A DNA stretch of 64,000 bases, taken from assembly GCA_011390165.1 (NCBI GenBank), contig JAABSV010000002.1:1-64000 (forward strand), written 5' to 3'. Numbering within the stretch: the stretch's first letter is position 1; each line of letters starts with the position of its first letter. Both the position numbers and the translations under genes were made by a program. Below the pieces are notes generated by a model that did not search any database, was not told where the DNA came from, and saw nothing but the letters and a program-made list of their open reading frames with translations. This document shows, piece after piece, positions 25,786 to 33,653 of the stretch. This DNA comes from Desulfobulbaceae bacterium (GTDB lineage Bacteria > Desulfobacterota > Desulfobulbia > Desulfobulbales > Desulfocapsaceae).

Positions 25786-25801
25786 TGGCATCGCACTTGC
25801 T
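25786..25801 (+). promoter_or_regulatory. Sigma-54 promoter of the ZraP/Spy-like gene
   Basis: tggcatcgcacttgct matches the RpoN consensus TGGCAC-N5-TTGCW at 10 of the 11 defined positions, with the required GG-to-GC spacing. The coding start is 88 bases downstream. RpoN promoters need an enhancer-binding activator. For zraP of E. coli the known activator is the NtrC-type ZraR, so a similar metal or envelope-stress circuit is likely here. Confidence 0.7.
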
Positions 25802-25888
25802 TATGGTATGACAAAGAAGATCCGGCAGCCAGCCGGAGACAACACCACTCATTGCGAGGCACAGGCCTTGCCACTAAGGAGAAAGGAT

Positions 25889-26338
25889 ATGAAGAGAACA
25901 AGCAGATCGACCCTTATCGTTGCCACTTTGCTCACCGCCCTGCTGCTCGCCGGAACCGCTTCCGCCAACTGGGGCCGGGGGGGCGACGGCTTCGACTGCC
26001 CTCAGGGACGGATGGCGGCACCGCAGATGGATCAGGAGACGCAGGCGAAGGTGAGCCAGTTTCACCAGGAAAACGAGATCTTGCTCCGGGAGATGGTAAT
26101 GAAGCGGGCGGAAAAACGGGCCCTGATGGCTCACGACCAACCCGACCCCCAGGCGGCGGCAAAACTGGCCGGCGAGCTTTTTGATCTGCGCAGTGCCCTG
26201 CAGGCAAAGGCGGTAGAGGCCGGAGTGGAGCAGTATATGGGCGCCGGCAGGATGGGAATGGGGCCGGACCGGATGGGCCGTGGCGGCATGGGCTGCTCCG
26301 GACCAATGGGCGGTGGCCGCATGAACCAGGCTCGGTAA
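25889..26338 (+). CDS. ZraP/Spy/CpxP-like periplasmic metal or stress protein
   Basis: 149 residues, with a signal peptide of about 27 residues (STLIVATLLTALLLAGTASA) and ribosome site aaggagaaagg before ATG 25889. The mature part is helical with an LLREMVMKRAEKRALMAHDQPDPQAAAKLAGELFDLRSAL core, typical of the heavy-metal-sensor/LTxxQ-like chaperones. Its tail is very rich in Met and Gly (AGRMGMGPDRMGRGGMGC), which may bind soft metals such as Cu or Ag. ZraP is a zinc-binding chaperone that represses its own two-component system. The sigma-54 promoter upstream fits that model. A strong terminator follows. Confidence 0.75.
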   Translation: MKRTSRSTLIVATLLTALLLAGTASANWGRGGDGFDCPQGRMAAPQMDQETQAKVSQFHQENEILLREMVMKRAEKRALMAHDQPDPQAAAKLAGELFDLRSALQAKAVEAGVEQYMGAGRMGMGPDRMGRGGMGCSGPMGGGRMNQAR

Positions 26339-26367
26339 GGGAAAGAAGAACTATCCCCCCTATCTGC

Positions 26368-26410
26368 CCGGTTGCCCCCCCTTTTGGTGGCGGGCAACCG
26401 GTTTTTTTTT
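26368..26410 (+). terminator. Rho-independent terminator after the ZraP-like gene
   Basis: A perfect 10-base stem (ccggttgccc at 26368-26377, gggcaaccgg at 26392-26401) is followed by nine T residues (26402-26410). It ends the plus-strand transcript and separates it from the convergent hgcB gene. Confidence 0.9.
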
Positions 26411-26466
26411 GGCGGTGACGCCGGCCCGGGGGAGGGGAGGCAGTTTTGTCTCTTCGCCAGGGCGGT

Positions 26467-26760
26467 TCAGCAACCGCAGCCGTTCGACTGTTTGTTAAGA
26501 ACTCTGGCCAGCCAGCTGTTGATGATATAGTGGGCGCAACCGCAACCGTCATCCGGGTTGACGAAGAGCGCCTCAACCGGGCAGTTTCTGGCACAGGCAC
26601 CACACTCCATACAGGCGTTGCCATCGGTGATACGGGCCTTTCCGTCGTTCAGAGTAAAGAGCCGGTGCGGGCAGACCTCCAGGCAATTGCCACAGCCGAT
26701 GCATTTCTCTGCATCAAGGCGGAGGATGGCGGTGTCGTCGAGATATCTGTAGCCTTGCAT
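26467..26760 (-). CDS. hgcB: HgcB, ferredoxin of mercury methylation
   Basis: 97 residues from ATG 26760, which follows a perfect aggaggt site. Two 4Fe-4S motifs: Cys20, 23, 26, 30 (CIGCGNCLEVC) and Cys50, 53, 56, 60 (CMECGACARNC). An extra Cys73 lies in NPDDGCGCAHYIINSWL, at the same position as the essential extra Cys73 described for HgcB of Desulfovibrio ND132. The protein ends in CGC, a variant of the family's terminal Cys pair. HgcB is thought to pass electrons to, and bind Hg for, HgcA. It starts 16 bases after hgcA stops, the normal gene order. Confidence 0.92.
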   Translation of the reverse strand: MQGYRYLDDTAILRLDAEKCIGCGNCLEVCPHRLFTLNDGKARITDGNACMECGACARNCPVEALFVNPDDGCGCAHYIINSWLARVLNKQSNGCGC

Positions 26761-26776
26761 GTTTCTACCTCCTGGT

Positions 26777-27967
26777 TCAGAAAAATGGTGCCGCCAACCA
26801 GAGGAGCAGGGCGAGCAGGGCGGTGCCAATCTGGAAGGGGAGGCCCCGACGCATCTCTTTGGCTACCCCGGACAGAGAGGTGTAGGGGGTGGAGCCGGTG
26901 AAACACATCGCCAGGTAGGAGGCGCAACCACCGATCCAGAGGAGCAGGGCGAGCAGTTCCAGACGGGCCAGCCCCTCGCCGGCAACGGTAACAAATATCA
27001 GGCCGGCGAGCAGGCCAAGCACCGCCCCTTTCAGCCAGAACTGGCGAAAAGGAAGCCAGGGGAGGAGAAGGGGGGTGGCGATCGCCCCGGCGAAGATCGC
27101 CGCAGCGTTGGCGAGGGCCAGGGTAGTACCCCGGCGGAGGGCGGCCTCGACGGTAAAAAACTCCGGAGAGATTCCGGAGAGGAGAAAAAAGAGCAGGCTG
27201 GCGAGAAGGAGTTTTTTCCACAGCAGGCAGATTTCAACCGGAATGAGTACCGCCCGTTCAGAGAGCCGGAAGGTGACACTGCGCATCGCCTCATCCGCTT
27301 CTCCCCGGCGGAGATATTCGGGCAGGTCGGTGGCGAGGATCGGCCCGAAACGGCCGAGAAAGCCGCACAGTTTCTTCAGCTCCCCGGCCCGCACGCCGTT
27401 GGCGGAGAGCTGCGGCAGGATCAGCTGGCGATGGTTAACCAGCTGGGCCAGGCCACTGTTCTGTACCTGATAGGCAACCTCGGCGGCGGAAAAGGTCCCC
27501 TTCCCGCCGGCACACCAGACATTGATGCCCCGGGTATCGACCACCAGCAGCCAGAGGTGGTGCCCGGCCAGTTCCTGGCGGACGGTGTCGACACTCAGTT
27601 TGTAGTTGCCGGTGACCAACACCGGGCTGTTACCGTCCGGTTCACCCAGGCAGTAGAGGCCGGGAACCATCAGGTAGCTGTTGCGCCTGAGACCGCTGCG
27701 AACGGCGATGGTGCCGAGGCGGTCACGCCAGCTGAGACGGGTGGCGAGGCGCGCCACCGGCCCGAGGGAGGTGGTATGGAAGCCGTCGACAAAGGGAGAG
27801 ATGCGGTAGCCGGGGCGTTCAAAGCCACTGGACCGTGGCGGCGGCTTCGGCCCTCAGCAGGGGGCATCGGCGACTTCGGCGGGTATCTGCGGGAATCCAC
27901 TCAGCCCGTCCCCACTGCAGAGAGGCGGAGCGAGGGGGGCGATGGTGTGTTGCAGCTGTTCCGGCAT
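26777..27967 (-). CDS. hgcA: HgcA, corrinoid mercury methyltransferase; candidate selenoprotein (TGA at 27854-27856 read through)
   Basis: 396 residues if the in-frame TGA is read as selenocysteine (residue 38). The corrinoid domain has the cap-helix motif NVWCAGGKGTF (family N(V/I)WCAAGK; Cys152 would be the cobalt ligand), preceded by VPGLYCLGEPDGNSPVLVTGNYKLS. Five membrane helices follow from about residue 235, as in known HgcA. Conserved family sequence (FERPGYRISPFVDGF and GPVARLATRL) lies between the TGA and the first possible later start, GTG 27757, which also has no ribosome site. So the TGA lies inside the gene. The context is APC-Sec-GPKPPP, where I recall a Cys-Cys-Gly-Pro pair in relatives. 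ATG 27967 is the only upstream start and its ribosome site is weak. Cofactor-bound CH3 moves to Hg(II). Confidence 0.88.
27824..27839 (-). promoter_or_regulatory. Candidate SECIS hairpin of hgcA
   Basis: On the minus strand, 14 bases after the TGA, a perfect 5-base stem (gccac/gtggc) closes a 6-base loop ggtcca. The loop starts 20 bases after the TGA and begins with GG, nearly the same geometry as in selD (21 bases, GGA loop). An aag/ttt pairing below the stem could lengthen it after a bulge. This is the expected position and shape for SelB recruitment; it has not been folded by software. Confidence 0.6.
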
Positions 27968-28043
27968 CTGCTTGGCTGTCTGTTATCCGCTGGGGTTGAC
28001 TGCCGGTGGCAGGGAAAATCTGCCTCTGACAGAAGGGAAAGAG

Positions 28044-29213
28044 TCACCCGTTAGAAATAAGCATGCCGAAGCCGTCGGCAAGGTCGGCGAGCAGATCTTC
28101 CGGCTCTTCCAGCCCGATATTAAGGCGGATCAGGGTCTTGCCACGGTAGCGGCAGGTCAGGTTCCGCCGTACCCGGCTGGCGGTGATCAGGCTTTTTGAG
28201 CCACCCCAGCTGTAGCCGATGGCAAAGAGCTGCAGGGCGTTGATGGCGGTGGCCAGTTGCACGTCGCTGTACTCCCTGGTCAGGGTGAAGGCAAAGAGGC
28301 CTGAGGAGCCGCTGAAATCGCGCCGCCAGAGCCAGTGCTGGGGGTGTTCCGGAAAGGCCGGGTGGAGAACCTCGCCGACTCCCGGCTGCCCCTGCAGCCA
28401 GCGGGCGATGGTGATGGCCGACTCTTCGTGCCGACGGAGCCTGGTGGCCAGAGAGTGCAGACCACGCAGGGCAAGGGAGCAGATTTCCGCCGGCGTGTAG
28501 ATCTCCAGATCCTTGTAATAATCGGCAAAACGTTGGGCATGGCGGGCCGAGACGGTGACCGCGCCGGCGAGAATGTCGGAGTAGCCGCCGATGTACTTGC
28601 TGACCGAGTGGATGGAGAGATCGACACCGAGGGCCAGCGGTTTCAGGTAGAGGGGGGTGGCCCAGCTGGCATCGAGCATGGTGACGATCCCCCGCTCCCT
28701 GGCGATGGCAGTGATTGCCTGGATATCCTGGAGTTCAAAGGTGAGCGAGCCGGGTGATTCGAGGAGGATTACCCGGGTGTTGGGGCGGAGGTGGTCAAGG
28801 ATGTCGGCGCCGACATCGGGGGGGAGAAGGGTGGATTCCACCCCGAACCGTGGCAGGATCTTGCGGCAGAAGCGCTGGCTCGGGCCGTAGGCGTTGTCGC
28901 AGAGGAGCAGGTGGTCGCCCTGGCCGACAAAGGCCGACAGGGCGGTCTGGACGGCATGGATGCCGGAGGGAAAGACCCGGCACAGGGCCCCTCCCTCCAG
29001 TTCGCGCAGTGCCTCTTCAAACTGGCGCTGGGTAGGCAGTCGATCGGTGCCGTAGCTTATTCCGGGATACTCGTTGCGGCCCGCCTGACAGAATTCCTCG
29101 TAGTTGTTGAAGAGTACGGTCGAACCGCGGTAGAGGGGCGGGTGGATGGTGGTGGCCGGGGTGGTATCCCGTTCCGTCCAGATGGTTTGCAGTATCCTGC
29201 TCGCTTCGTGCAT
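28044..29213 (-). CDS. metC: PLP-dependent cystathionine beta-lyase (MetC type)
   Basis: 389 residues, Cys/Met metabolism PLP enzyme. Lys206 in IHSVSKYIGGYSD binds pyridoxal phosphate; PPLYRGSTVLF, YGTDRLPTQRQFEEALRELEGG and the C-terminal SWGGSKSLI, VRLNIGLE-like LIRLNIGLEEPEDLLADL are typical. The SWGG pattern fits beta-lyase (MetC) better than gamma-synthase. It splits cystathionine to homocysteine, pyruvate and ammonia. It is 76 bases upstream of hgcA on the same strand, with no terminator seen between, so metC-hgcA-hgcB may be one transcript. Methionine supply for methylation is a tempting but unproven link. Confidence 0.85.
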   Translation of the reverse strand: MHEASRILQTIWTERDTTPATTIHPPLYRGSTVLFNNYEEFCQAGRNEYPGISYGTDRLPTQRQFEEALRELEGGALCRVFPSGIHAVQTALSAFVGQGDHLLLCDNAYGPSQRFCRKILPRFGVESTLLPPDVGADILDHLRPNTRVILLESPGSLTFELQDIQAITAIARERGIVTMLDASWATPLYLKPLALGVDLSIHSVSKYIGGYSDILAGAVTVSARHAQRFADYYKDLEIYTPAEICSLALRGLHSLATRLRRHEESAITIARWLQGQPGVGEVLHPAFPEHPQHWLWRRDFSGSSGLFAFTLTREYSDVQLATAINALQLFAIGYSWGGSKSLITASRVRRNLTCRYRGKTLIRLNIGLEEPEDLLADLADGFGMLISNG

Positions 29214-29500
29214 CTCGCCTCCTTCGCCTACTGACCATGGCTCTCTTCTCCTCCCGCAAGGGTGCCACCTTTCTCAGCAGTTCTACCTCGTCAACAGGAT
29301 TATTGCCAGTTTTTCGCCACAGACCACGGTGAGAAAAATATCTCCAGAAAAGAATCTCCTTGACGAACACCGGCCAAGGGCGCACACTCGCCAACGGTTC
29401 TCCCCCGCCGAGGAGTTGGCCGGCCGGCGTTTTTTCCGATCAGCAACCGGCAGATCCTTTTTTCATTCTTCCCCATCCCGGGAAGGAGCCCAGCCACCCG

Positions 29501-29857
29501 ATGAACCGCCTCACCATCACCATTCTCCTTCTCGGCTGCAGCAACATCTTCATGACCTTTGCCTGGTATGCCCATCTGCGGACTCTCTCCCACAAGCCCT
29601 GGCTCATCGCCGCCCTGGTCAGTTGGGGAATCGCCCTTTTTGAATACCTGCTGCAGGTGCCGGCCAACCGGATCGGCCACCAGATCATGTCGGTGGGGCA
29701 GTTGAAGATTCTACAGGAACTGATCACCCTGGTGGTATTTGTCCCCTTTTCCATCTGGTATTTGAAGGAGCGGCTGACCCTCGATTATCTCTGGGCCGGT
29801 CTCTGCCTGCTGGGGGCGGTCTTTTTCCTCTTTCGCAGCCGGCTGTTCGGGGCCTGA
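29501..29857 (+). CDS. DUF486 family small membrane protein (DMT-like)
   Basis: 118 residues from ATG 29501, which has an aaggag ribosome site; upstream in-frame sequence is not conserved-looking. Four hydrophobic helices: LTITILLLGCSNIFMTFAWYAHL, LIAALVSWGIALFEYLLQVPANRIG, QLKILQELITLVVFVPFSIWYLKERLT and YLWAGLCLLGAVFFLF. This matches DUF486/COG3169, a half-size relative of drug/metabolite transporters that probably acts as a dimer. Function unknown. It is divergent from metC. Confidence 0.85.
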   Translation: MNRLTITILLLGCSNIFMTFAWYAHLRTLSHKPWLIAALVSWGIALFEYLLQVPANRIGHQIMSVGQLKILQELITLVVFVPFSIWYLKERLTLDYLWAGLCLLGAVFFLFRSRLFGA

Positions 29858-29975
29858 GCCCTGGCCGCGGGGGCCACCTGCGGCACGGCTCTGCCCTTGC
29901 CGCCTGACCGTTTAGCGTCAGGGTTTGTGACGGGTAAGCGAAAAGCTTGTTTTTCTGGGCAGTTTTCTTTATGGT

Positions 29976-30019
29976 GTCGGCTGGTAGTCGGCTGGTAGTC
30001 GGCTGGTAGTCGGCTGGTG
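29976..30019. repeat. Four tandem copies of an 11-base repeat
   Basis: The unit gtcggctggta occurs three times perfectly (29976, 29987, 29998) and a fourth time with one change (30009-30019), followed by a decaying copy. It sits in the spacer between the DUF486 gene and the NlpC/P60 gene. Nothing else in 29858-30124 looks coding. Confidence 0.85.
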
Positions 30020-30124
30020 TCGGTCGGTGAAGAAGGGCGGACGGAGAGGGGAGGTGGGGTGAAGAGAGCAAGCGACAGGCAACTGGCAGGGTGGCAAGTG
30101 CTCCAGGGGTGCGGAGGCTGCCGA

Positions 30125-30739
30125 GTGAGCGGAGTTCCGGGAGGGCACCGTGGGGCAGTTTTGTCCCCGAAAAGGGGTACTCTGCCCCTGTTCCTCCTGC
30201 TTCTTCTGCTCCTCTGCCCCGGTTTGACCGCTTGCCTGGAGAAGCGTCGGGTGGTCTACCTGCCGCCACCGGTCCGACAACCACTGACCCCGGCCGCTCC
30301 AGTCGCTTCGGCCGACCCGGCCGCTACCCTTGCCCCAGCCGAGTCTGCACCGATGGCAGCATCGGCCGGCGGCGGTGGCATTGTCGACCGGCTCCGGGCC
30401 CATTACGCCGGCTGGCGGGGCATTCCCTACCGTAACGGTGGTCTTTCCCGCCAGGGGGTGGACTGTTCCGGCTTTGTGCAGCTCACCTACCGCGATCTGT
30501 TCGGCAAGGAACTGCCGCGAACCGTCCGGCAGCAGGCCAGGGCCGGCCGGCCCGTTCCCCGTGCGGCGGTTCGGCCCGGTGACCTGGTCTTTTTCAAAAC
30601 TGGTCTGCGCCAACGGCACGTGGGGATCTACCTCGACGAAAATCTCTTCCTGCACGCCTCTCTCTCCAGCGGGGTAACCCTCTCCAGCCTGCAGGAACCC
30701 TACTGGCAAAAGAGCTACTGGCAGAGCTTGCGGCTATGA
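30125..30739 (+). CDS. NlpC/P60 family lipoprotein (cell-wall endopeptidase)
   Basis: 204 residues from GTG 30125, chosen because ggagg lies 7 bases upstream; TTG 30161 is an alternative. A hydrophobic run FLLLLLLLCPGLTAC ends in a lipobox (LTAC), so it should be a lipoprotein. After a Pro/Ala-rich linker comes the NlpC/P60 domain with nucleophile Cys in GVDCSGFVQLTYRD, His in QRHVGIYL and a later His in LFLHASL. The enzyme would cut peptide cross-links in peptidoglycan. It overlaps the MipA/OmpV gene by 4 bases (ATGA). Confidence 0.85.
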   Translation: MSGVPGGHRGAVLSPKRGTLPLFLLLLLLLCPGLTACLEKRRVVYLPPPVRQPLTPAAPVASADPAATLAPAESAPMAASAGGGGIVDRLRAHYAGWRGIPYRNGGLSRQGVDCSGFVQLTYRDLFGKELPRTVRQQARAGRPVPRAAVRPGDLVFFKTGLRQRHVGIYLDENLFLHASLSSGVTLSSLQEPYWQKSYWQSLRL

Positions 30740-31656
30740 GCAGGTGGAACCGATCCCTTACGTTGCTTGTCGGCCAGAGTTGTGGTTCGTTACCAAGCCT
30801 GTTACTGGGCCTGCTTATCGGCCTTTTTATCGGTCTGCTCCCAGGCCCGCGGTCGGCGCTGGCGGCGGCGGAGGGTGCGGCAAGCTCTGCGCCGCTGCCC
30901 CTCTGGGAATACGGAGTGGCCGGCGCTGCCGCCCGAATTCCCCATTATCGCGGCTCTGATGAGTACAGCAGCTACCTTCTTCCTCTGCCCTATTTCGTCT
31001 ACCGGGGTGAGGCGCTGCAGGCCGGTCGCGAGGGGTTGCGGGGGATCTTCTTCCGCCGGGGCAGATGGGAGAGCGATCTTTCCCTGGCCGGCAACCCGCC
31101 GGTTCCCGGTGACAATACCGCCCGCGACGGCATGCCCGGTCTCGATGCCCTGGTCGAAGCGGGTCCTGCTCTGCGCTACTATCTCTTCTCCCAGGGTGAG
31201 CGTGACGCTTTCTTCTTCCAGGCCAACCTGCGGGCGGCCTGGTCGGTGGGCTTTGACTCCGGCCTGGAGGTCGGTTATCAGGGGCTGGTGACCGACTTCG
31301 GTATCATCTACCGCGATTCCCGCTCCCTGCAGGCCCAGCGCATCCGCTTCCACCTCAGTACCGGCCTCCAGTTTGCCGATAGCCGATTCCACGAGTACTT
31401 CTACGAAGTGGCAGAGGACTACGCCACCAGCGACCGTCCGGCCTACCGGGCTGAGGCCGGCTATGGCGGCCTGCAGCTGTCCGGCAGTATCTTCAAGGAA
31501 CTCACCCCGAGGCTGCAGCTAGGCGGCTACGCCCGCTGGATTGCCAGCGGCGGGGCCGCTTTTGTCGACAGTCCGCTGGTCGGAACCGAACATAACCTGG
31601 TCCTCGGGGCAATGCTCATTGTCCAGTTGGGCAAATCGGCCGAGATTGCCCGCTGA
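30736..31656 (+). CDS. MipA/OmpV family outer-membrane protein
   Basis: 306 residues with a long leader (LLLGLLIGLFIGLLPGPRSALA, cleavage about residue 44). The mature part starts LWEYGVAGAAARIPHYRGSDEYSSYLLPLPYFVYRG, the hallmark of MipA/OmpV, and ends in alternating hydrophobic beta strands. In E. coli MipA scaffolds murein synthases and hydrolases, which fits its coupling to an NlpC/P60 hydrolase here. Not a classical porin terminal Phe: it ends EIAR, so the last strand may be IVQLGKSAE. Confidence 0.85.
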   Translation: MSRWNRSLTLLVGQSCGSLPSLLLGLLIGLFIGLLPGPRSALAAAEGAASSAPLPLWEYGVAGAAARIPHYRGSDEYSSYLLPLPYFVYRGEALQAGREGLRGIFFRRGRWESDLSLAGNPPVPGDNTARDGMPGLDALVEAGPALRYYLFSQGERDAFFFQANLRAAWSVGFDSGLEVGYQGLVTDFGIIYRDSRSLQAQRIRFHLSTGLQFADSRFHEYFYEVAEDYATSDRPAYRAEAGYGGLQLSGSIFKELTPRLQLGGYARWIASGGAAFVDSPLVGTEHNLVLGAMLIVQLGKSAEIAR

Positions 31657-31733
31657 GGCCGGTGCCGGCTTTTCCTGCCTTCCTCTTCGCCCCACCCCCT
31701 CCCCTCCTGCCGGCGCAAAAGGGAATTCCCGTT

Positions 31734-32888
31734 TCAGTGGCGGGGCTCCGGCCGTGCCTCGCCGGTTGTCCCGGGGTAGGGGCCGATTCCGGCGGCATGG
31801 ACTCGGTCGATCAGGGCCTGGGGATTTTGGCGGAAGGCCTCCTCCAGGGTCGGTTCGACCTGCAACGAATCCCTGAAGGTGTCGATCAGGTTGTGGTGGT
31901 TCCAGCGGCTGAGATAGTAGGCTACCAGTTCTGGCAGTTGGCTGAAGATAGTCTCCTCCGGCATCGGGTCGACAAAGGAGGATTGGAGCAGGCGTCGGGG
32001 AGAGAGGGTCTGCGGCTTGTAAAAGCTGTCCAGGAACATCAGCTCCGGCGGCAGGGCGGCCTTCAGACCGATGCGGCGGCAAAGCCGCACCATCACCTGC
32101 AGGAATTTTCTGCCATAGTTGGCCAACCAGAAGGGGACATAGATCTCTTTCGGCTGGCTGAGGTTGAGATAGGACTTGATGGTGAGGATGAGGGTGGCCA
32201 GATCCACCGGGTTGCGATCGACAAAGTGGTAGGTCTGGCCCCGGAATTCCTGCCGGTGGCAGAGCATGTGGTGGATGCAGTGAGGGAGCTTGCGGGCGTT
32301 GCTGTAGGAGTGCAGGGTATTCTTCTTGGTGAAGAGGACCGGCATCGATTCGGCGGCGATGGAGAAGAAAAGGCGGTGGAAGCCTTGAATCTTATGGTCA
32401 TGGGCACCGTAGACGATGCCCAGGCGGATGCAGCTGTAGTCCAGCCCCTCGGTGGCCGCCATCTGGCGCAGGGTGATCTCGGCCATCAACTTCGATTTGG
32501 CGTAGTTGCTCAACTGCGCCGAGAGGGGCAAGGTCTCCTCTTCACCCAGGTCAAGGCCGGCGGGGAGGGTGGCGGCGGAACTGATATGGATGTAGGGGAT
32601 GCCCAGGGAGTTGGCCGCCCGGGCAAGGTTGATCGCGCCGAGGTAGTTGACCTGGTAGGAGAGGTGGCAGTCTGACCCAAGGCTGGCCATGGCGGCGTTG
32701 ATCACGAAATCGGGGCGTATCTCGTTGAGGTAGAGGCGGATATCCTCCTCTTCGCGAATGGACAGCTTCTTGCTGCTCGGGGCGCGGATGTCGACGGTGT
32801 CGGGGTGACGGGTCTTGTAATAATTGACTATTGTGCCGCCAATCAAACCGGAGCCGCCGATCAGCGCACCAATTTTTTTTCCAGCCAT
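31734..32888 (-). CDS. NAD-dependent epimerase/dehydratase family protein (extended SDR)
   Basis: 384 residues. Nucleotide-binding motif GGSGLIGG near the N-terminus, catalytic YAKSK (Tyr/Lys) near 146, and HISSAATLP before it supplying the Ser. So it is an extended short-chain dehydrogenase/reductase, likely acting on a nucleotide sugar or similar. The last 130 residues (FLDSFYKPQTLSPRRL) are less typical. Substrate unknown. It shares a strand with the small gene upstream, 83 bases away. Confidence 0.8.
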   Translation of the reverse strand: MAGKKIGALIGGSGLIGGTIVNYYKTRHPDTVDIRAPSSKKLSIREEEDIRLYLNEIRPDFVINAAMASLGSDCHLSYQVNYLGAINLARAANSLGIPYIHISSAATLPAGLDLGEEETLPLSAQLSNYAKSKLMAEITLRQMAATEGLDYSCIRLGIVYGAHDHKIQGFHRLFFSIAAESMPVLFTKKNTLHSYSNARKLPHCIHHMLCHRQEFRGQTYHFVDRNPVDLATLILTIKSYLNLSQPKEIYVPFWLANYGRKFLQVMVRLCRRIGLKAALPPELMFLDSFYKPQTLSPRRLLQSSFVDPMPEETIFSQLPELVAYYLSRWNHHNLIDTFRDSLQVEPTLEEAFRQNPQALIDRVHAAGIGPYPGTTGEARPEPRH

Positions 32889-32971
32889 CTCTCTTTCTCA
32901 AGGGGTCAATCGGGCCGGCACGGAGTCAGGTCCGGTGGCCGGTTTGGCGGAGCCATGATCCCGGGGAGGCA

Positions 32972-33181
32972 CTAGCGGTTCTCGTCGGCGGCGTTTTCCC
33001 GGATCTCCCGGACAGTGACGTTGCTGCGGGTGGCCTGAACACAGCGGGAGCGGTAGAGGATCTCCATCTCCAGCAGGGCCCGATCGATGGCCTCACCCTC
33101 GGCCCCGGTCGCCTCGCCGGTCTGGCTCAGTTGTCCGGATTGTTCCGGTCGATTGTTGTCCGGAGCAGATGGTTTGGCCAT
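32972..33181 (-). CDS. Small hypothetical protein
   Basis: 69 residues, hydrophilic, probably partly disordered at the N-terminus (KPSAPDNNRPEQSGQLSQTGEATG) with a single helix EAIDRALLEMEILYRSR. A good gaggag ribosome site precedes the ATG. I recognise no family. It lies just upstream of the epimerase-like gene on the same strand. Confidence 0.55.
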   Translation of the reverse strand: MAKPSAPDNNRPEQSGQLSQTGEATGAEGEAIDRALLEMEILYRSRCVQATRSNVTVREIRENAADENR

Positions 33182-33653
33182 GTTTTACTCTCCTCGTCCT
33201 TCTGGCAGGTAATGGTTCACCGGTATGCAGTAAAAGACGGCAGAACCCGGACTGTACCCGTTCGGCCAGTGTTTCGTTCGTTCAGGGACAGTTAGCCGAG
33301 CTAAAAGTTGGCTCTCTCAGCTGGCCTGGCCGGGTGAAAACAGGGTGCTGGTGAACGAGTGCTCTGGCACTGTTGAAAAAGGGGGTGAACGCCCCGCGAC
33401 AGGGTGATGGTACGAATTTCCCCGGCTCTCTGCAACTCTTATTTTTTCTGCCGGTTGAAGCGTACCAGCCGGGGTGCCGGAGGCATGCCGCCTTGCGCAA
33501 AGAGCCATCGGGGCAACCGCTGCGGCTGCCTGTTGACTTTCGCCGGGGTATTGATGATAATGGCGGCCGATTTACCCTGACCGGCCGGGAATTCCGACAT
33601 CCTGCGCCCACAGAGCCACCTTTTATCCGACATAAGGACGACAGCGGACGGCG
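33182..33653. other. Gene-free divergent intergenic region
   Basis: About 470 bases between the minus-strand hypothetical gene and the plus-strand channel gene. Open frames here are weak and overlap on both strands. Promoters for both neighbours should lie here, but I see no strong consensus pair. Confidence 0.4.

Noticed and set aside
26777-27757. Shorter hgcA starting at GTG 27757, with the TGA as a true stop of something else
   Set aside because: No ribosome site, and it would drop the FERPGYRISPFVDGF segment that reads as part of the same protein; nothing else ends at the TGA.
26759-28054. 431-residue plus-strand frame opposite hgcA
   Set aside because: Shadow of hgcA; no recognisable domain and it runs through the hgcA-metC junction.
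29976-30019. Possible CRISPR array
   Set aside because: Units of 11 bases directly abut without spacers; no cas genes.
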